From contig DASYXT010000035.1 of assembly GCA_035934555.1 (NCBI GenBank), forward strand, positions 1 to 44,426: a stretch of 44,426 bases of DNA, read 5' to 3'. Made by a program: the position numbers and the translations under genes. Each line of letters starts with the position of its first letter. Within the stretch, counting starts at the first letter, position 1. Origin of the DNA: DASYXT01 sp035934555. GTDB lineage: Bacteria; Verrucomicrobiota; Verrucomicrobiia; Limisphaerales; UBA8199. A model generated the notes under the pieces. That model did not search any database. It was not told the origin of the DNA and saw only the letters and a program-made list of their open reading frames with translations. Shown in pieces: positions 34,107 to 42,948 of the stretch.

Positions 34107-35420
34107 TCACAACCCCACACGCTCGAAACGCGACTGGACTTCTTTGAAGTGAAAATCGAGCGAGCAGAGTTTCTCGAGCTCGCCGGGTGCGAAATGTTTC
34201 GCCACTTCCGGGTCCGACTTGAGTTGGTCGAGGAAATGGGCATCCGCCCGGCCGGCGTGTTTGACTTCCCAGGTTTTCATGGCGTTGCGTTGGACCAGTT
34301 CGTAGGCGCTTTCGCGCGTCAGGCCTTTGCGGATGAGAGCCAGCAGCACGCTCTGGGAATTCCACAGCCCAAGGGACAACTCAAGGTTGTGCTTCATGTT
34401 CTCCGGGTAAACAACCAGCCCCTCGACGAGCTTGTTGAGCGTCACCAGCATATAATCCAGCAAGGTGCAGGAATCGGGGAAAATGATGCGCTCGACCGAG
34501 CTGTGGCTGATGTCGCGCTCATGCCAGAGAGCGATGTTTTCGAGGGCGGCGACGGCGTTACCGCGCAAGACGCGGGCCAGTCCCGTCAGACGTTCACCGG
34601 TAATGGGATTGCGCTTGTGCGGCATCGCGCTCGAGCCCTTCTGCCCTTTGGCGAAGAACTCTTCGGCTTCGAGCACCTCGGTGCGCTGCAAGTGGCGAAA
34701 CTCGGTCGCCCAGCGTTCGATGCTGGCGCCGACCAACGCCAGCACACCGATGAACTCTGCGTGAATGTCGCGTTGGATGACTTGCGTCGCAATGGGCGCA
34801 GGGCGCAGGCCAAGGTCGCCGCAGACCCTGGCCTCGATCTCCGGCGGCAGGTGCGCGCTGGTGCCGACGGCTCCCGAGAGCTTGCCGACGGCGACCGCCT
34901 GGCGGGCCGCTTCGAGCCGCTGGAGCGCGCGGCCGAACTCGTCATACATCAGGGCCATTTTCAGGCCGAAAGTGGTCGGCTCGGCATGAATGCCGTGGCT
35001 GCGCCCGATCATGGGAGTGAACTGGTGCTGGCGGGCTTTGGCGGCGATGGTTTGGCGCAAGGCCCGCACATCCTCGATGAGGATATTGGCCGATTGCACC
35101 ATTTGCACGGCGAAGGCGGTATCAATGATGTCGCTGCTGGTCAGGCCGAAATGCAGCCAACGGCTGGCCGGCTCGCCGATTTGCTCGGCCACATTCGTGG
35201 TGAACGCAACGACATCATGATTGAGCGTGCGTTCGAGCTCTTTGCACCGTTCGAGGCTGAACGCGGCCCGGTCCTTCATTTGCCGCAAGTCTTCCTTGGG
35301 CACCAGGCCGGCGGCGGCCAGCGCTTCACTGGCCAGCAGCTCGATCTTCAGCCAGATTTCCAGCTTCCGCTGTTCGCTCCAAATCTCCCGCATCGCCGCG
35401 CGCGAGTAACGTTGAATCAT
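34107..35420 (-). CDS. purB: adenylosuccinate lyase
   Basis: Catalyses two fumarate-releasing steps of purine synthesis (SAICAR to AICAR; adenylosuccinate to AMP). The superfamily signature GSSAMPHKRNP is at 262-272, with 'FGLTSSDIIDTAFA' near 91-104 and 'GRSHGIHAEPTTFGLK' near 139-154, which carries the catalytic His. The 437 residues match the short bacterial (Bacillus-type) form. The start 'MIQRYSRAAMREIWSEQ' is typical. The C-terminus is normal, directly followed by the repeat cluster. Confidence 0.95.
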   Translation of the reverse strand: MIQRYSRAAMREIWSEQRKLEIWLKIELLASEALAAAGLVPKEDLRQMKDRAAFSLERCKELERTLNHDVVAFTTNVAEQIGEPASRWLHFGLTSSDIIDTAFAVQMVQSANILIEDVRALRQTIAAKARQHQFTPMIGRSHGIHAEPTTFGLKMALMYDEFGRALQRLEAARQAVAVGKLSGAVGTSAHLPPEIEARVCGDLGLRPAPIATQVIQRDIHAEFIGVLALVGASIERWATEFRHLQRTEVLEAEEFFAKGQKGSSAMPHKRNPITGERLTGLARVLRGNAVAALENIALWHERDISHSSVERIIFPDSCTLLDYMLVTLNKLVEGLVVYPENMKHNLELSLGLWNSQSVLLALIRKGLTRESAYELVQRNAMKTWEVKHAGRADAHFLDQLKSDPEVAKHFAPGELEKLCSLDFHFKEVQSRFERVGL

Positions 35421-35606
35421 CCGCGCACTCTAGCGGCCCGGGTGCGAAAGGAAAAGATCGGAGATAAGCCGCTGCCCCATCGGCGCGGCTCCTGCCCCGG
35501 TGATGCCCTCAATAGACATCTCACCGTCAGTGCGGTGAAATCAATTGCCCAAGACAGCAAAACCTGTTACGACAAACCGCAGTTTCGAGCTGCTCCCTCA
35601 TCACTC

Positions 35607-36323
35607 ATGGCTAAACTGATCTTCGACATTGAAACCTCGGCGCTGCCGCTGGAGCGCTTTGACGAGGCGCAACAGGAATACCTGTTCCGTGAATGCGGCA
35701 AGCTGGCCGAAGAAGCGCGCGCCACCCGCCGCAACGAAATCATTCAGCAATGCAGCCTCTGGCCGTTTACCGCCCAGGTGGTTTGTATCGCGATGCTCAA
35801 TGCCGAGACCTCCCGCGGCCAGGTGCTGTTCGTCGCGGAAGATTACGAAGAAGATGCCGGTGACGCCGGACCGGTGGAGTTTGTTCCGTGTGTCGATGAA
35901 ACGGAGTTGCTGACGGCGTTTTGGGACGTCGCACGCCATTATGACCATATCGTGACGTTTAACGGACGCGGGTTTGATGTGCCGTTCATTTACCTGCGCT
36001 CGGCCCAGCTCAACGTGCCCATCTCGCGCAAGGATTGGCTCGGATACCGGTACCAAACCGAACCGCACTGCGATTTGGCCGAACAGCTCACCTTTTACGG
36101 GGTCAGCGGCCGCGATGGCGCCGCCCGCAGGTTCAACCTCGACTTTTATTGCAAGGCGTTCGGGATCGAGTCTCCCAAAAGCCACGGGGTCACCGGCCGC
36201 GACATGAACACGCTGATGGCTGAGGGCCGCTTCCGCGAGATCGCCGAGTACTGCCTGCGCGATGTGCGGGCGACAGTGCTGTTGTTCCAAATCTGGAAAG
36301 AGCGGCTGGCCGGCATTAAGTGA
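35607..36323 (+). CDS. PolB-type 3'-5' exonuclease (DEDDy family)
   Basis: Predicted exonuclease of the family related to the PolB proofreading domain. The open frame runs far upstream opposite purB, but the ATG at 35607 starts 'MAKLIFDIETSALP' with the first catalytic pair Asp7/Glu9. The second acidic site is in 'IVTFNGRGFDVPFIYLR' and the third is 'EYCLRDVRAT', whose Y-x3-D marks the DEDDy type. 238 residues. It may work in DNA repair. Its stop overlaps the next start as GTGA, so the pair is coupled. Confidence 0.87.
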   Translation: MAKLIFDIETSALPLERFDEAQQEYLFRECGKLAEEARATRRNEIIQQCSLWPFTAQVVCIAMLNAETSRGQVLFVAEDYEEDAGDAGPVEFVPCVDETELLTAFWDVARHYDHIVTFNGRGFDVPFIYLRSAQLNVPISRKDWLGYRYQTEPHCDLAEQLTFYGVSGRDGAARRFNLDFYCKAFGIESPKSHGVTGRDMNTLMAEGRFREIAEYCLRDVRATVLLFQIWKERLAGIK

Positions 36324-36976
36324 AGATGCCGATGCCCACTGGAGCCGCGCAAATCCTGGTCTGTTTTGCTGTCAAAGAGGAACTGCGGCCCTTCCAAAAA
36401 TTCGCGCGAGCCCGGCCGGAGCTGCAGGTGTTGCTCACGGGCATGGGCCGGCGCAACGCGGCGCATGCGCTCGGTAAAGAAGTAGTTCGCGACAAGCCGA
36501 AGCTGGTGCTGACGGCGGGGTTCGCCGGCGGACTAAACCCTCAATTAGACTCGGGCGCGGTGTTGTTTGCCGGGGAAGCAACGCCGGCGCAGGAGGCGGC
36601 GCTCGCGGCCGCCGGCGCGCAGCGCGGCACCTTTTATTGCGCCGAGCGCGTCGCAACCACCGCTCGCGAGAAAGCGGAGTTGCGCCAGCGAACGGGCGCT
36701 GATGCCGTCGAGATGGAGTCGGCGATCATCTGCCAGAAATGTCAGGAACTTGGGATTCCGTCGCTAACCGTCCGGGTCATCCTCGACGCCGCCAACGAGG
36801 ACTTGCCGCTGGATTTTAATCGGGTGTTGAACTCTCGTGACGAACTCGAGGTTGGGAAGGTGGTGCGGGAGCTGGTTCGCGCGCCGGGCCGCTTGCCCGC
36901 GCTGCTGCGCCTGCAGCGGCAAAGTGCGCGCGCCGCCAGGCGCCTGGCCCAGGTTTTGGAAGCGGCTTTGGCCTGA
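36320..36976 (+). CDS. nucleoside phosphorylase/nucleosidase-superfamily protein
   Basis: Member of the MTA/SAH nucleosidase and purine phosphorylase superfamily. 'QILVCFAVKEELRPFQKF' is the N-terminal strand with the Glu acid/base region, 'LVLTAGFAGGLNPQLDSGAVLFA' the glycine-rich loop, and 'GADAVEMESAIICQKCQELGIPSLTVRVILDAANEDLPLDF' contains the MEsE-like substrate motif and the catalytic Asp. The 218 residues also fit HpnG-like hopanoid nucleosidases. Start at GTG 36320 (overlapping the exonuclease stop) or ATG 36326. The substrate cannot be settled. It converges on the next gene with 4 bases between stops. Confidence 0.8.
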   Translation: MKMPMPTGAAQILVCFAVKEELRPFQKFARARPELQVLLTGMGRRNAAHALGKEVVRDKPKLVLTAGFAGGLNPQLDSGAVLFAGEATPAQEAALAAAGAQRGTFYCAERVATTAREKAELRQRTGADAVEMESAIICQKCQELGIPSLTVRVILDAANEDLPLDFNRVLNSRDELEVGKVVRELVRAPGRLPALLRLQRQSARAARRLAQVLEAALA

Positions 36977-36980
36977 CGCT

Positions 36981-37787
36981 TCATGGCGCGCCGTAACGAC
37001 GCAAATACTTCACCGCAACGGTCAGGTCCTTGGGCCAGGGCGCTTGGATATGCACTTGCTGGTGGGTGATTGGGTGAGGCAACGACAACTCTTCGAGATG
37101 GAGGGCGACCTGGTCGAGCAAAGGGCGCTCGGTGTGGTTGGGTTTGAGCCGGAAACCGGGTTTGAGGCGGGAAAGCAGCAGCGGTTTGCCGCCGTATAGT
37201 TTGTCCCCCGCCAGCGGCAGACGGACATAACGCAGATGCGCCCGGATTTGATGTGTCCGCTCCGTCAGCGGCTCGCACATCAGCAAGGTCCAGCCCGCGA
37301 AACGCTCACGCACAGAAAAAGCGGTTTGGGCGCGCTTGCCGCGTTTGGGATCGATGTGCATTTCGGCGACGCGCACCGGGTGCGGCGCCAACGGAGCATT
37401 CACCGTAAATTGGTCTTCGGCCGGAGCACCTTGCACGAGTGCGACGTAGCGTTGGAGAGGTTTTTCGCTGCCGAACAGGTTCGCCAATGCCACCAGCACG
37501 GGTTTGCTTTTGGCGAACAGCATGACGCCGCTGGTGGCGAAGTCGAGCCGATGCGCATTCATCAGGTAAGTCAGACCGCGTTCGCGCGCCCAGGTTTTGC
37601 CCTCGGCAATGCCGGCGTGCAGCAGCTTCAGCAGACTGGGCCGATCGGGCTCGGCACGATCGGGCGAACTTAACAGCCCGCCGGGTTTGTTCAGCGCCAG
37701 TACGTCGGCGTCCTCAAACAACACCGGGATTTCCCAAAACTCGCGCGTTGCAGGCGAGGAAAGCTTTATGGCCGGGGACAAGGGCAT
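36981..37787 (-). CDS. RluA-family RNA pseudouridine synthase
   Basis: Isomerises uridine in rRNA or tRNA. The catalytic HRLD is at 79-82 ('MNAHRLDFATSGVMLFAKS'), with 'LALNKPGGLLSSPD' before and 'LTERTHQIRAHLRYVRLPLAGDKLYGG' after, all family blocks. No S4 domain is present, as in RluA/TruC types. The ATG at 37787 gives 268 residues; the frame extends eight codons into a CAATTCTCAATT repeat that is unlikely to be coding. Target site not determinable. Confidence 0.88.
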   Translation of the reverse strand: MPLSPAIKLSSPATREFWEIPVLFEDADVLALNKPGGLLSSPDRAEPDRPSLLKLLHAGIAEGKTWARERGLTYLMNAHRLDFATSGVMLFAKSKPVLVALANLFGSEKPLQRYVALVQGAPAEDQFTVNAPLAPHPVRVAEMHIDPKRGKRAQTAFSVRERFAGWTLLMCEPLTERTHQIRAHLRYVRLPLAGDKLYGGKPLLLSRLKPGFRLKPNHTERPLLDQVALHLEELSLPHPITHQQVHIQAPWPKDLTVAVKYLRRYGAP

Positions 37788-37811
37788 AATTGAGAATTGA
37801 ATGTTGAGCAT
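37786..37811 (-). repeat. CAATTCTCAATT element at a start codon
   Basis: Reads ACATTCAATTCTCAATTATG on the coding strand, overlapping the ATG. It matches the element at 3661-3685, which also abuts a start codon. Confidence 0.6.
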
Positions 37812-37905
37812 TGGTCATTTGCGATTGGAGAACGCAGGGAGGACGGCCTGCGGATTCAATCGCCGACAACCGCTACTCGCTCTTCAACTTTCAATTAAGA
37901 ATCCT

Positions 37906-39582
37906 CTAGGACTTGGCGCCGGCGGCGCCCAGGGCGGGCGGGCGTTGCTGGAACACCGGCGTGTTGCGCAAGTCCCTTTCGGCCTGTTGGCGGAACCAAT
38001 CGTTGAAGGCCTCAAATTCACGATTACGCCGCACCGAGGCGATGAAGTTGGGCAAGTCTTTCTCCATTTGCGCCTGGTCGAGCGGGAGTTTGGCTTTCAC
38101 ATAAAGGACGAGGAACCCCTCGCTGGTAGGCAGCGGCGGGCCGGCTTTGCCGGGCTGCGTGGTGAAAGCGACCTGCTTGAGCTGCGGCAGGCTGACCAAG
38201 TCGTCAAACCCGGGCAGGTGCTGGGTGCTGATCGAGAGGGGCGGGACGGGGACCGGCTGAACGCCGGCCTGGGTGGACGCCGCTTCGAAGGTCTTGCCCT
38301 GGCCGAGACTGTTGGTGAGGCTGGTGAAGAAGTTCAGCGCCGCCATTCGCGCCTGGATCATCGACTGGTTGTGTTTGTACTCGGACAGCACCTTGTCGCG
38401 GATGCTATCCAGCGGTGGAATTTCCCGCGGCAGCCGCCGGTCCAAGGCGATCACATACACGCCATCCGGTCCGGGCAGCGGTCCGGCCAGCGGATCGTCC
38501 GGAGTCAGCGCAAAGGCCTGCTTCACAAAATCGGCGCCGACGTCCATATCTTTTGGCCCCTCCTCGCTGTCGAAAGGCGCGCTGACGTGCACGGGCACGC
38601 CATTGCTTTGGGCGACCAGCTTGAGGTTCTCCGCGCGGTTGGTTTCCATCGCGCTGAGCTGCTGCACGAAGCTGTTGGCGTGCTTTTCGGCCTCGGCGAG
38701 GGCCGTGCGCCGAATCAGTTGCTCGCGGATTTTGGCCTTGGCCTCTTCCGGGGTCTTGGCATCGGGCACGGCATTAGTGCCAAGCCGCTCGTAATTCATT
38801 TCGACCAGGTCGTTAATATTGGTGCTCAATTGGGTCTGCGCCTGTGCGAGGTAATTGGTGACATTGAATTTCACGTAATCAACCACGACACGTTCGGGGA
38901 TGGCGAAATTGGCCAGGCGGTTGGAATAGAACTGCGACACCTGGCTGGGGGTGACCACAATGCTGGCGAGATAATTGGAGGCGGGGAACAGGGCGGCTTC
39001 GGTGGCGAGTTCCTGGTGATCGCGCTGGTAAAGGGCTTTGGCATCCTGCGGCGTGAGCAGTTGTCCGGTCAGCCCGTAGGCGGCGACCAACTCCTGGATG
39101 CCGACTTCGTGCTGGATGTACCGCTCGAAATCGCCCACCTGCAACCCATGCGGCTGCAAAACCTTCTCGACAAACATTTGCGGCGAGGTAATCCCCATCC
39201 GCTCGAAGCGCGCGATGACCAGCCGGCCCAGCCGTGCCGCTTCCTGCTCGCTGACGTGAATGCCGTTTTGCTCCTCCTTCTGAATCAGCAGCAAGCGCAT
39301 GTACACTTCCCGATTCACGTCGTCTTCGGAGCGCTTGCGGTCTTCGTTCAGCCAATGGCTGGTGTTGAGGAAGCTATACAGGTCCACCTCGCGGTAGGCA
39401 TTGAGGAATTGCTGGTCGGTAACCGGTTCGCCGTTGATGGTGCCGCGCCCGCTGGGGTTGCGGCTGTAGCCGCTGTTGTTGAGCCGCGAGTAAGGCGAGA
39501 AATAGACCACGAAGCTGATCACCGTCAGAGTGATAATAACGGCCCACAGCCAGGTTTGATGCTTTCGAATCGTCCCAAACAT
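37906..39582 (-). CDS. SurA/PpiD-like periplasmic foldase
   Basis: A 558-residue membrane-anchored protein: a short cytoplasmic start, one transmembrane helix (about 11-29, WLWAVIITLTVISFVVYFS), then a SurA_N-like helical region (about 45-200: 'INGEPVTDQQFLNAYREVDLYSFLN'), and a region with parvulin-like elements ('FVKQAFALTPDDPLAGPLPGPDGVYVIALDRRLP', about 370-400). The architecture resembles PpiD, a chaperone for newly exported proteins. The prolyl isomerase active residues are not clear, so it may be chaperone only. It starts 12 bases after the metalloprotease gene and is probably co-transcribed. Confidence 0.82.
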   Translation of the reverse strand: MFGTIRKHQTWLWAVIITLTVISFVVYFSPYSRLNNSGYSRNPSGRGTINGEPVTDQQFLNAYREVDLYSFLNTSHWLNEDRKRSEDDVNREVYMRLLLIQKEEQNGIHVSEQEAARLGRLVIARFERMGITSPQMFVEKVLQPHGLQVGDFERYIQHEVGIQELVAAYGLTGQLLTPQDAKALYQRDHQELATEAALFPASNYLASIVVTPSQVSQFYSNRLANFAIPERVVVDYVKFNVTNYLAQAQTQLSTNINDLVEMNYERLGTNAVPDAKTPEEAKAKIREQLIRRTALAEAEKHANSFVQQLSAMETNRAENLKLVAQSNGVPVHVSAPFDSEEGPKDMDVGADFVKQAFALTPDDPLAGPLPGPDGVYVIALDRRLPREIPPLDSIRDKVLSEYKHNQSMIQARMAALNFFTSLTNSLGQGKTFEAASTQAGVQPVPVPPLSISTQHLPGFDDLVSLPQLKQVAFTTQPGKAGPPLPTSEGFLVLYVKAKLPLDQAQMEKDLPNFIASVRRNREFEAFNDWFRQQAERDLRNTPVFQQRPPALGAAGAKS

Positions 39583-39594
39583 AGAATCGCCAAC

Positions 39595-40254
39595 CTAACC
39601 TCCGAAAGGGACACCGGTCAAACGCAAAATCAGCCGCAGCGTGCATTCGCCCCACCAACGGAGGGCCAAAGTCACTCCTATTTTCCCCGTCAGCAAAGGG
39701 ATGCCCGCCAGCAGCACCCCCAGGTTCCCCAAAACAATCACCACCGCCGAGAAGACGTAGCCCTGGCTGGTAATATCGGTCTGGCTTTCCTTGAGCACGT
39801 GCCAGGTCAACGTCAGGTGAAACGCATAGGCGGCTCCTAGCAGCAGGTGGAACCACGCGGCATAAGGCTGCCAATGCCACAGCCAGCGGCCTGTTTCAAA
39901 CACCACCAGGACGAGCACGGCGTAGAGCGGGAAAAAATAAGGGGCCAGCGCGATCAAGAAATTGCTTTTCGTCACGACCACGTGCCCGCCCTTCGAGGAT
40001 ACCTTGAACTTTTTCACGCGCCCGCCCATCAGCCAGGTCCAGACCACATGGGTCAACTCGTGTCCGGTGACATAGACCCACATCGGTTTGGGCAACAACA
40101 GGAAAAGCGCCAGCCAGCAACCCGCCCCGGCCAGCACGGCGACCCAGACCGTGTCGGCCTGGCCGGTGGCTTGCACGACTCGCGCCAGGGCCCAACCGCC
40201 TCCGGCGCAAACCGGCAGCAGGAGAATCCCGATCAGTAATTTGAGCCACTTCAT
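39595..40254 (-). CDS. integral-membrane zinc metalloprotease (M50B-like)
   Basis: A 219-residue membrane protein with about five to six hydrophobic helices. HELTH at 65-69 ('VYVTGHELTHVVWTWLMGG') is a zinc motif placed at a membrane segment, as in M50 site-2-type proteases. 'KKFKVSSKGGHVVVTK' and 'LIALAPYFFPLYAVL' follow; the usual second motif (NxxPxxxLDG) is not obvious, so activity is uncertain. The ATG at 40254 is preferred: the frame's 20 extra codons lie over the CGCAAAG repeat. It precedes the PpiD-like gene by 12 bases, suggesting envelope protein quality control. Confidence 0.78.
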   Translation of the reverse strand: MKWLKLLIGILLLPVCAGGGWALARVVQATGQADTVWVAVLAGAGCWLALFLLLPKPMWVYVTGHELTHVVWTWLMGGRVKKFKVSSKGGHVVVTKSNFLIALAPYFFPLYAVLVLVVFETGRWLWHWQPYAAWFHLLLGAAYAFHLTLTWHVLKESQTDITSQGYVFSAVVIVLGNLGVLLAGIPLLTGKIGVTLALRWWGECTLRLILRLTGVPFGG

Positions 40255-40575
40255 GAGTGAAAACGCAAAGAAGCAAAGGCGCACCGCGCTGAAGCCGCAA
40301 CTAAAATTTGCCACGGAGAGTCCCGTAGCCGAGCGCGGACATTCCTGTCCGCAGCAATACGCTATTCACAAGGCTGCGGCAAATCCGAGTCGACTGACGT
40401 CCGGAACCTGCTGCGGACAGGAATGTCCGCGCTCCGCACGGTGGCTTTCAGCCGCAACCTTCAAGCTCGTCTCCACCGGGTTGACTTCGATGTCGGACGT
40501 TGAATGTTCGCCTTTCCGTCTCTCCCGTCTTGGTCTGCCTTGTCACTGGCCATCCGAGCCTCTACCCTCCGCGCG
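40255..40575. other. divergent spacer rich in repeats
   Basis: No gene. It carries a CGCAAAG-type tract (40261-40281) next to the metalloprotease start, and two inverted elements described separately (40331-40434). Promoters for the divergent genes must lie here but none is clear. Confidence 0.65.
40331..40434. repeat. 26-bp perfect inverted repeat of GCGGACATTCCTGTCCGC elements
   Basis: The arms 40331-40356 and 40409-40434 are exact reverse complements over 26 bases and are separated by 52 bases. Each arm is itself a near-palindrome (GCGGAC...GTCCGC) flanked by GAGC on one side and AGCA on the other. The outer bases (TGCTGCGGAC, GTCCGCGCTC) are the same as in the TGCGGACTAAAGTCCGCGC family, with a different centre. 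Confidence 0.9.
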
Positions 40576-41142
40576 ATGACCGAGCAAGAAGTCCTGCAAG
40601 TGTTCAAACAAACCGGCGCGTTGCTGGAAGGGCATTTCATTCTGCGCAGCGGACTGCACAGCCGGCAGTACTTCCAATGCGCGCTGGCGCTGCAATTCAT
40701 GCCGACGGTCGAGCGATTCGGCACCGCTTTAGCCGCCCAAGTCCGGGCTCTGGGCGCCACGACGGTCGTGTCGCCCGCGATGGGCGGCCTGGTCCTGGGA
40801 CAAGAGGTTGCCCGGCAACTGGGCGTTCGGTTCATCTTCGTCGAGAAGGAGGAAGGCAAACTGCAGTTGCGGCGCGGGTTCAAAATCGCAACTGGGGAGA
40901 AGATTCTGGTGGTGGAGGACGTGGTGACCAAAGGCGGGCGTGTTCAGGAGACGCTCGACATCGTGCGCGGCCACGGCGGACAGGTCGTCGGAGTGGCGAT
41001 GGCGGTGGACCGCTCCGGCGGGACGGTTTCGTTCGGCGTGCCGGCTTTCAGTTTGCTGCGGCTCCGGGTCGAAGCATTTGAAGCGGACAAGCTGCCACCC
41101 GATTTAGCGGCGCTGCCGGCGGCCAAACCCGGCAGCAAATAG
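40576..41142 (+). CDS. pyrE: orotate phosphoribosyltransferase
   Basis: Makes orotidine 5'-phosphate in pyrimidine synthesis. The ATG at 40576 gives 188 residues starting 'MTEQEVLQVFKQTGALLEGHFILRSGLHSRQYF', the normal start; the frame opens 24 codons earlier. The PRPP-binding motif LVVEDVVTKGG is at 111-121, and 'VVSPAMGGLVLGQEVARQL' precedes it. It is 2 bases ahead of the methyltransferase gene, so the two are likely one transcript. Confidence 0.93.
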   Translation: MTEQEVLQVFKQTGALLEGHFILRSGLHSRQYFQCALALQFMPTVERFGTALAAQVRALGATTVVSPAMGGLVLGQEVARQLGVRFIFVEKEEGKLQLRRGFKIATGEKILVVEDVVTKGGRVQETLDIVRGHGGQVVGVAMAVDRSGGTVSFGVPAFSLLRLRVEAFEADKLPPDLAALPAAKPGSK

Positions 41143-41144
41143 GC

Positions 41145-41810
41145 ATGAATTGGACCCGGTTGCGCGGCTTTCCCTGGCTTGACACCCGGGCGCAATTTGT
41201 GGCGGGTACGCCGCAAAAAGGGAACCTGCTGGACCTCGGCTCTTCCGACGGCGAAACCCTGGGGCATATCGCCGAACTCCGCCCTGATTTGCGCCTGTTT
41301 GCAGTGGACGTTGCCGGAGCACCGGACAGGTATCCTCCTGGGTGCGAATTTGTCAGGGCCGACCTGGAGCGGGACCGGCTGCCATGGCCCAATGACAGCA
41401 TGGATGCCATCACCTGCATGCATCTGGTCGAGCACTTGCGCCAGCGTTCGCTGCTGTTGCAGGAAACCGCTCGCTTGCTCAAGCCGGGAGGGCGGCTCTA
41501 TCTTGAGACGCCGCACCCCAAATCACTCGCCCTGGGCAGCCCGCGCGGGAAGGCCGCCGGCACTTTCACGCTGAATTTCTATGACGACCCGACACACATC
41601 CAGGTGGTGTCTGTCGGGGTCCTGGCGCGAGAACTGCAACAGTTGGGTTTGGCGGTGCAGGCGAGCGGAATATCGCGGAACTGGCTGTTCGCGCTGGCCT
41701 ACCCGTTGTTTCTGCTGCGCCGGCCAAGCCGGCAAAAATTCACCGCCCGGATTCACTGGTTGGGTTGGTCGGCCTACGTGGCGGCGGGGAAGCCCGCTGG
41801 TAAAGCGTAA
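41145..41810 (+). CDS. class I SAM-dependent methyltransferase
   Basis: A 221-residue methyltransferase with motif I 'NLLDLGSSDGETLGHIAEL' (about 27-45), an acidic residue after the second strand ('LFAVDVAG') and 'MDAITCMHLVEHL' plus 'ARLLKPGGRLYLETPHP' downstream (Methyltransf_11 type). The C-terminal basic/hydrophobic region ('WLFALAYPLFLLRRPSRQ') may touch the membrane. Substrate unknown. It sits 2 bases after pyrE and converges on the DAHP synthase gene with 9 bases between. Confidence 0.83.
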   Translation: MNWTRLRGFPWLDTRAQFVAGTPQKGNLLDLGSSDGETLGHIAELRPDLRLFAVDVAGAPDRYPPGCEFVRADLERDRLPWPNDSMDAITCMHLVEHLRQRSLLLQETARLLKPGGRLYLETPHPKSLALGSPRGKAAGTFTLNFYDDPTHIQVVSVGVLARELQQLGLAVQASGISRNWLFALAYPLFLLRRPSRQKFTARIHWLGWSAYVAAGKPAGKA

Positions 41811-41819
41811 CAGCGTCGA

Positions 41820-42899
41820 TCAGGCGCCCAGCGTCAGCGCCTGATTTTCTTTGCTGAGTTGCTCCGCTCCCCACCGCAACATTCGCTCGGTGGTGTCCCA
41901 GCCAATGCAGGCATCAGTGATAGATACCCCGTAGGACAAATCGGCTGCGGGTTGCGGGAAAGGCTGATTGCCCTCCTTCAAGTAGCTCTCGACCATCGCG
42001 CCGATCAAGGCGTGGTTGCCGGCCGCGCGTTGTTCCAGCACGCTGTGCCAGACTTCCTCCTGGCGGGCGTGTTGTTTGCCGGAGTTGGCGTGACTGCAAT
42101 CCACCATCAGCACTGGGGGCAGGCTGGCCTGCGCCAGGCGTGCCCGGGCGTCGCTCAAGCTGGCGGCATCGTAATTGGGCCGGGCTCGGCCGCCGCGCAG
42201 CACGATATGACCAACCGGGTTGCCGCTGGTGCGGACAATGCTGGTTACACCGTCCTGGTCGATCCCCAGAAAGCTATGCGGGGTACGGGCTGAGGCCATC
42301 GCGTCCAGCGCGATCTGGAGGCTGCCGTCGGTGCCATTCTTGAACCCGACGGGCATGGACAGGCCGCTGGCCATTTCGCGATGAGTTTGCGATTCGGTTG
42401 TGCGCGCGCCAATTGCCGCCCACGAAACCAAATCGTCAATGTATTGCGGAATGATCGGGTCCAGAAACTCGGTTGCGGTTGGCAGGCCCATCGCGGTCAA
42501 TTCCAGGAGGAGCTTGCGCGCCTTCTTCAGGCCCGTTTCAATATCGTAGGTGCCGTCGAGGTGCGGGTCATTAATCAGCCCTTTCCAGCCGATGGTGGTG
42601 CGCGGCTTTTCAAAATAGACCCGCATGACGATCTCCATTTGCTGCGCCAGTTCCTCCCGCAGGCCATTGAGCCGCGTGCCATACTCGAGGGCCCCGGCGA
42701 AATCGTGAATCGAGCACGGCCCTACGACCATCAGAAACCGGCGCTGCTGCTGCGCCAGGATCGCGGTAACGTTTTGCCGGCTCGCCACCACCGTCCCGTT
42801 GCTGGCCTCGGTCAGCGGCAATTCCGTCTTGAGCGCGCGCGGCGTTAGCAGCCGCTCGACTGCTTTGACGCGCAGGTTTTGCGTAGGCAACATCCGCAC
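41820..42899 (-). CDS. aroF: 3-deoxy-7-phosphoheptulonate synthase (class I)
   Basis: First step of the shikimate pathway: joins erythrose 4-phosphate and phosphoenolpyruvate. Family blocks are 'RFLMVVGPCSIHDFAGALEYG' (about 54-74), 'MRVYFEKPRTTIGWKGLINDPHLDG' (about 92-116), 'ATEFLDPIIPQYIDDLVSWAAIGARTTESQTHREMASGL' and 'VMVDCSHANSGKQHARQ' near 265-282. The 359 residues fit the AroF/G/H group; which feedback type cannot be told, so the symbol is nominal. Confidence 0.93.
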   Translation of the reverse strand: MRMLPTQNLRVKAVERLLTPRALKTELPLTEASNGTVVASRQNVTAILAQQQRRFLMVVGPCSIHDFAGALEYGTRLNGLREELAQQMEIVMRVYFEKPRTTIGWKGLINDPHLDGTYDIETGLKKARKLLLELTAMGLPTATEFLDPIIPQYIDDLVSWAAIGARTTESQTHREMASGLSMPVGFKNGTDGSLQIALDAMASARTPHSFLGIDQDGVTSIVRTSGNPVGHIVLRGGRARPNYDAASLSDARARLAQASLPPVLMVDCSHANSGKQHARQEEVWHSVLEQRAAGNHALIGAMVESYLKEGNQPFPQPAADLSYGVSITDACIGWDTTERMLRWGAEQLSKENQALTLGA

Positions 42900-42948
42900 T
42901 AGTTTACAAGATTAGACATCCGATGAAAGGCGAAACAAACGTCAACAC

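Noticed and set aside
34083..35606. Upstream extension of the exonuclease frame
   Set aside because: Runs antisense through purB; the exonuclease motif begins right after the ATG at 35607.
37801..39840. 679-codon plus-strand frame
   Set aside because: Antisense to the PpiD-like gene and part of the metalloprotease; no domain pattern.
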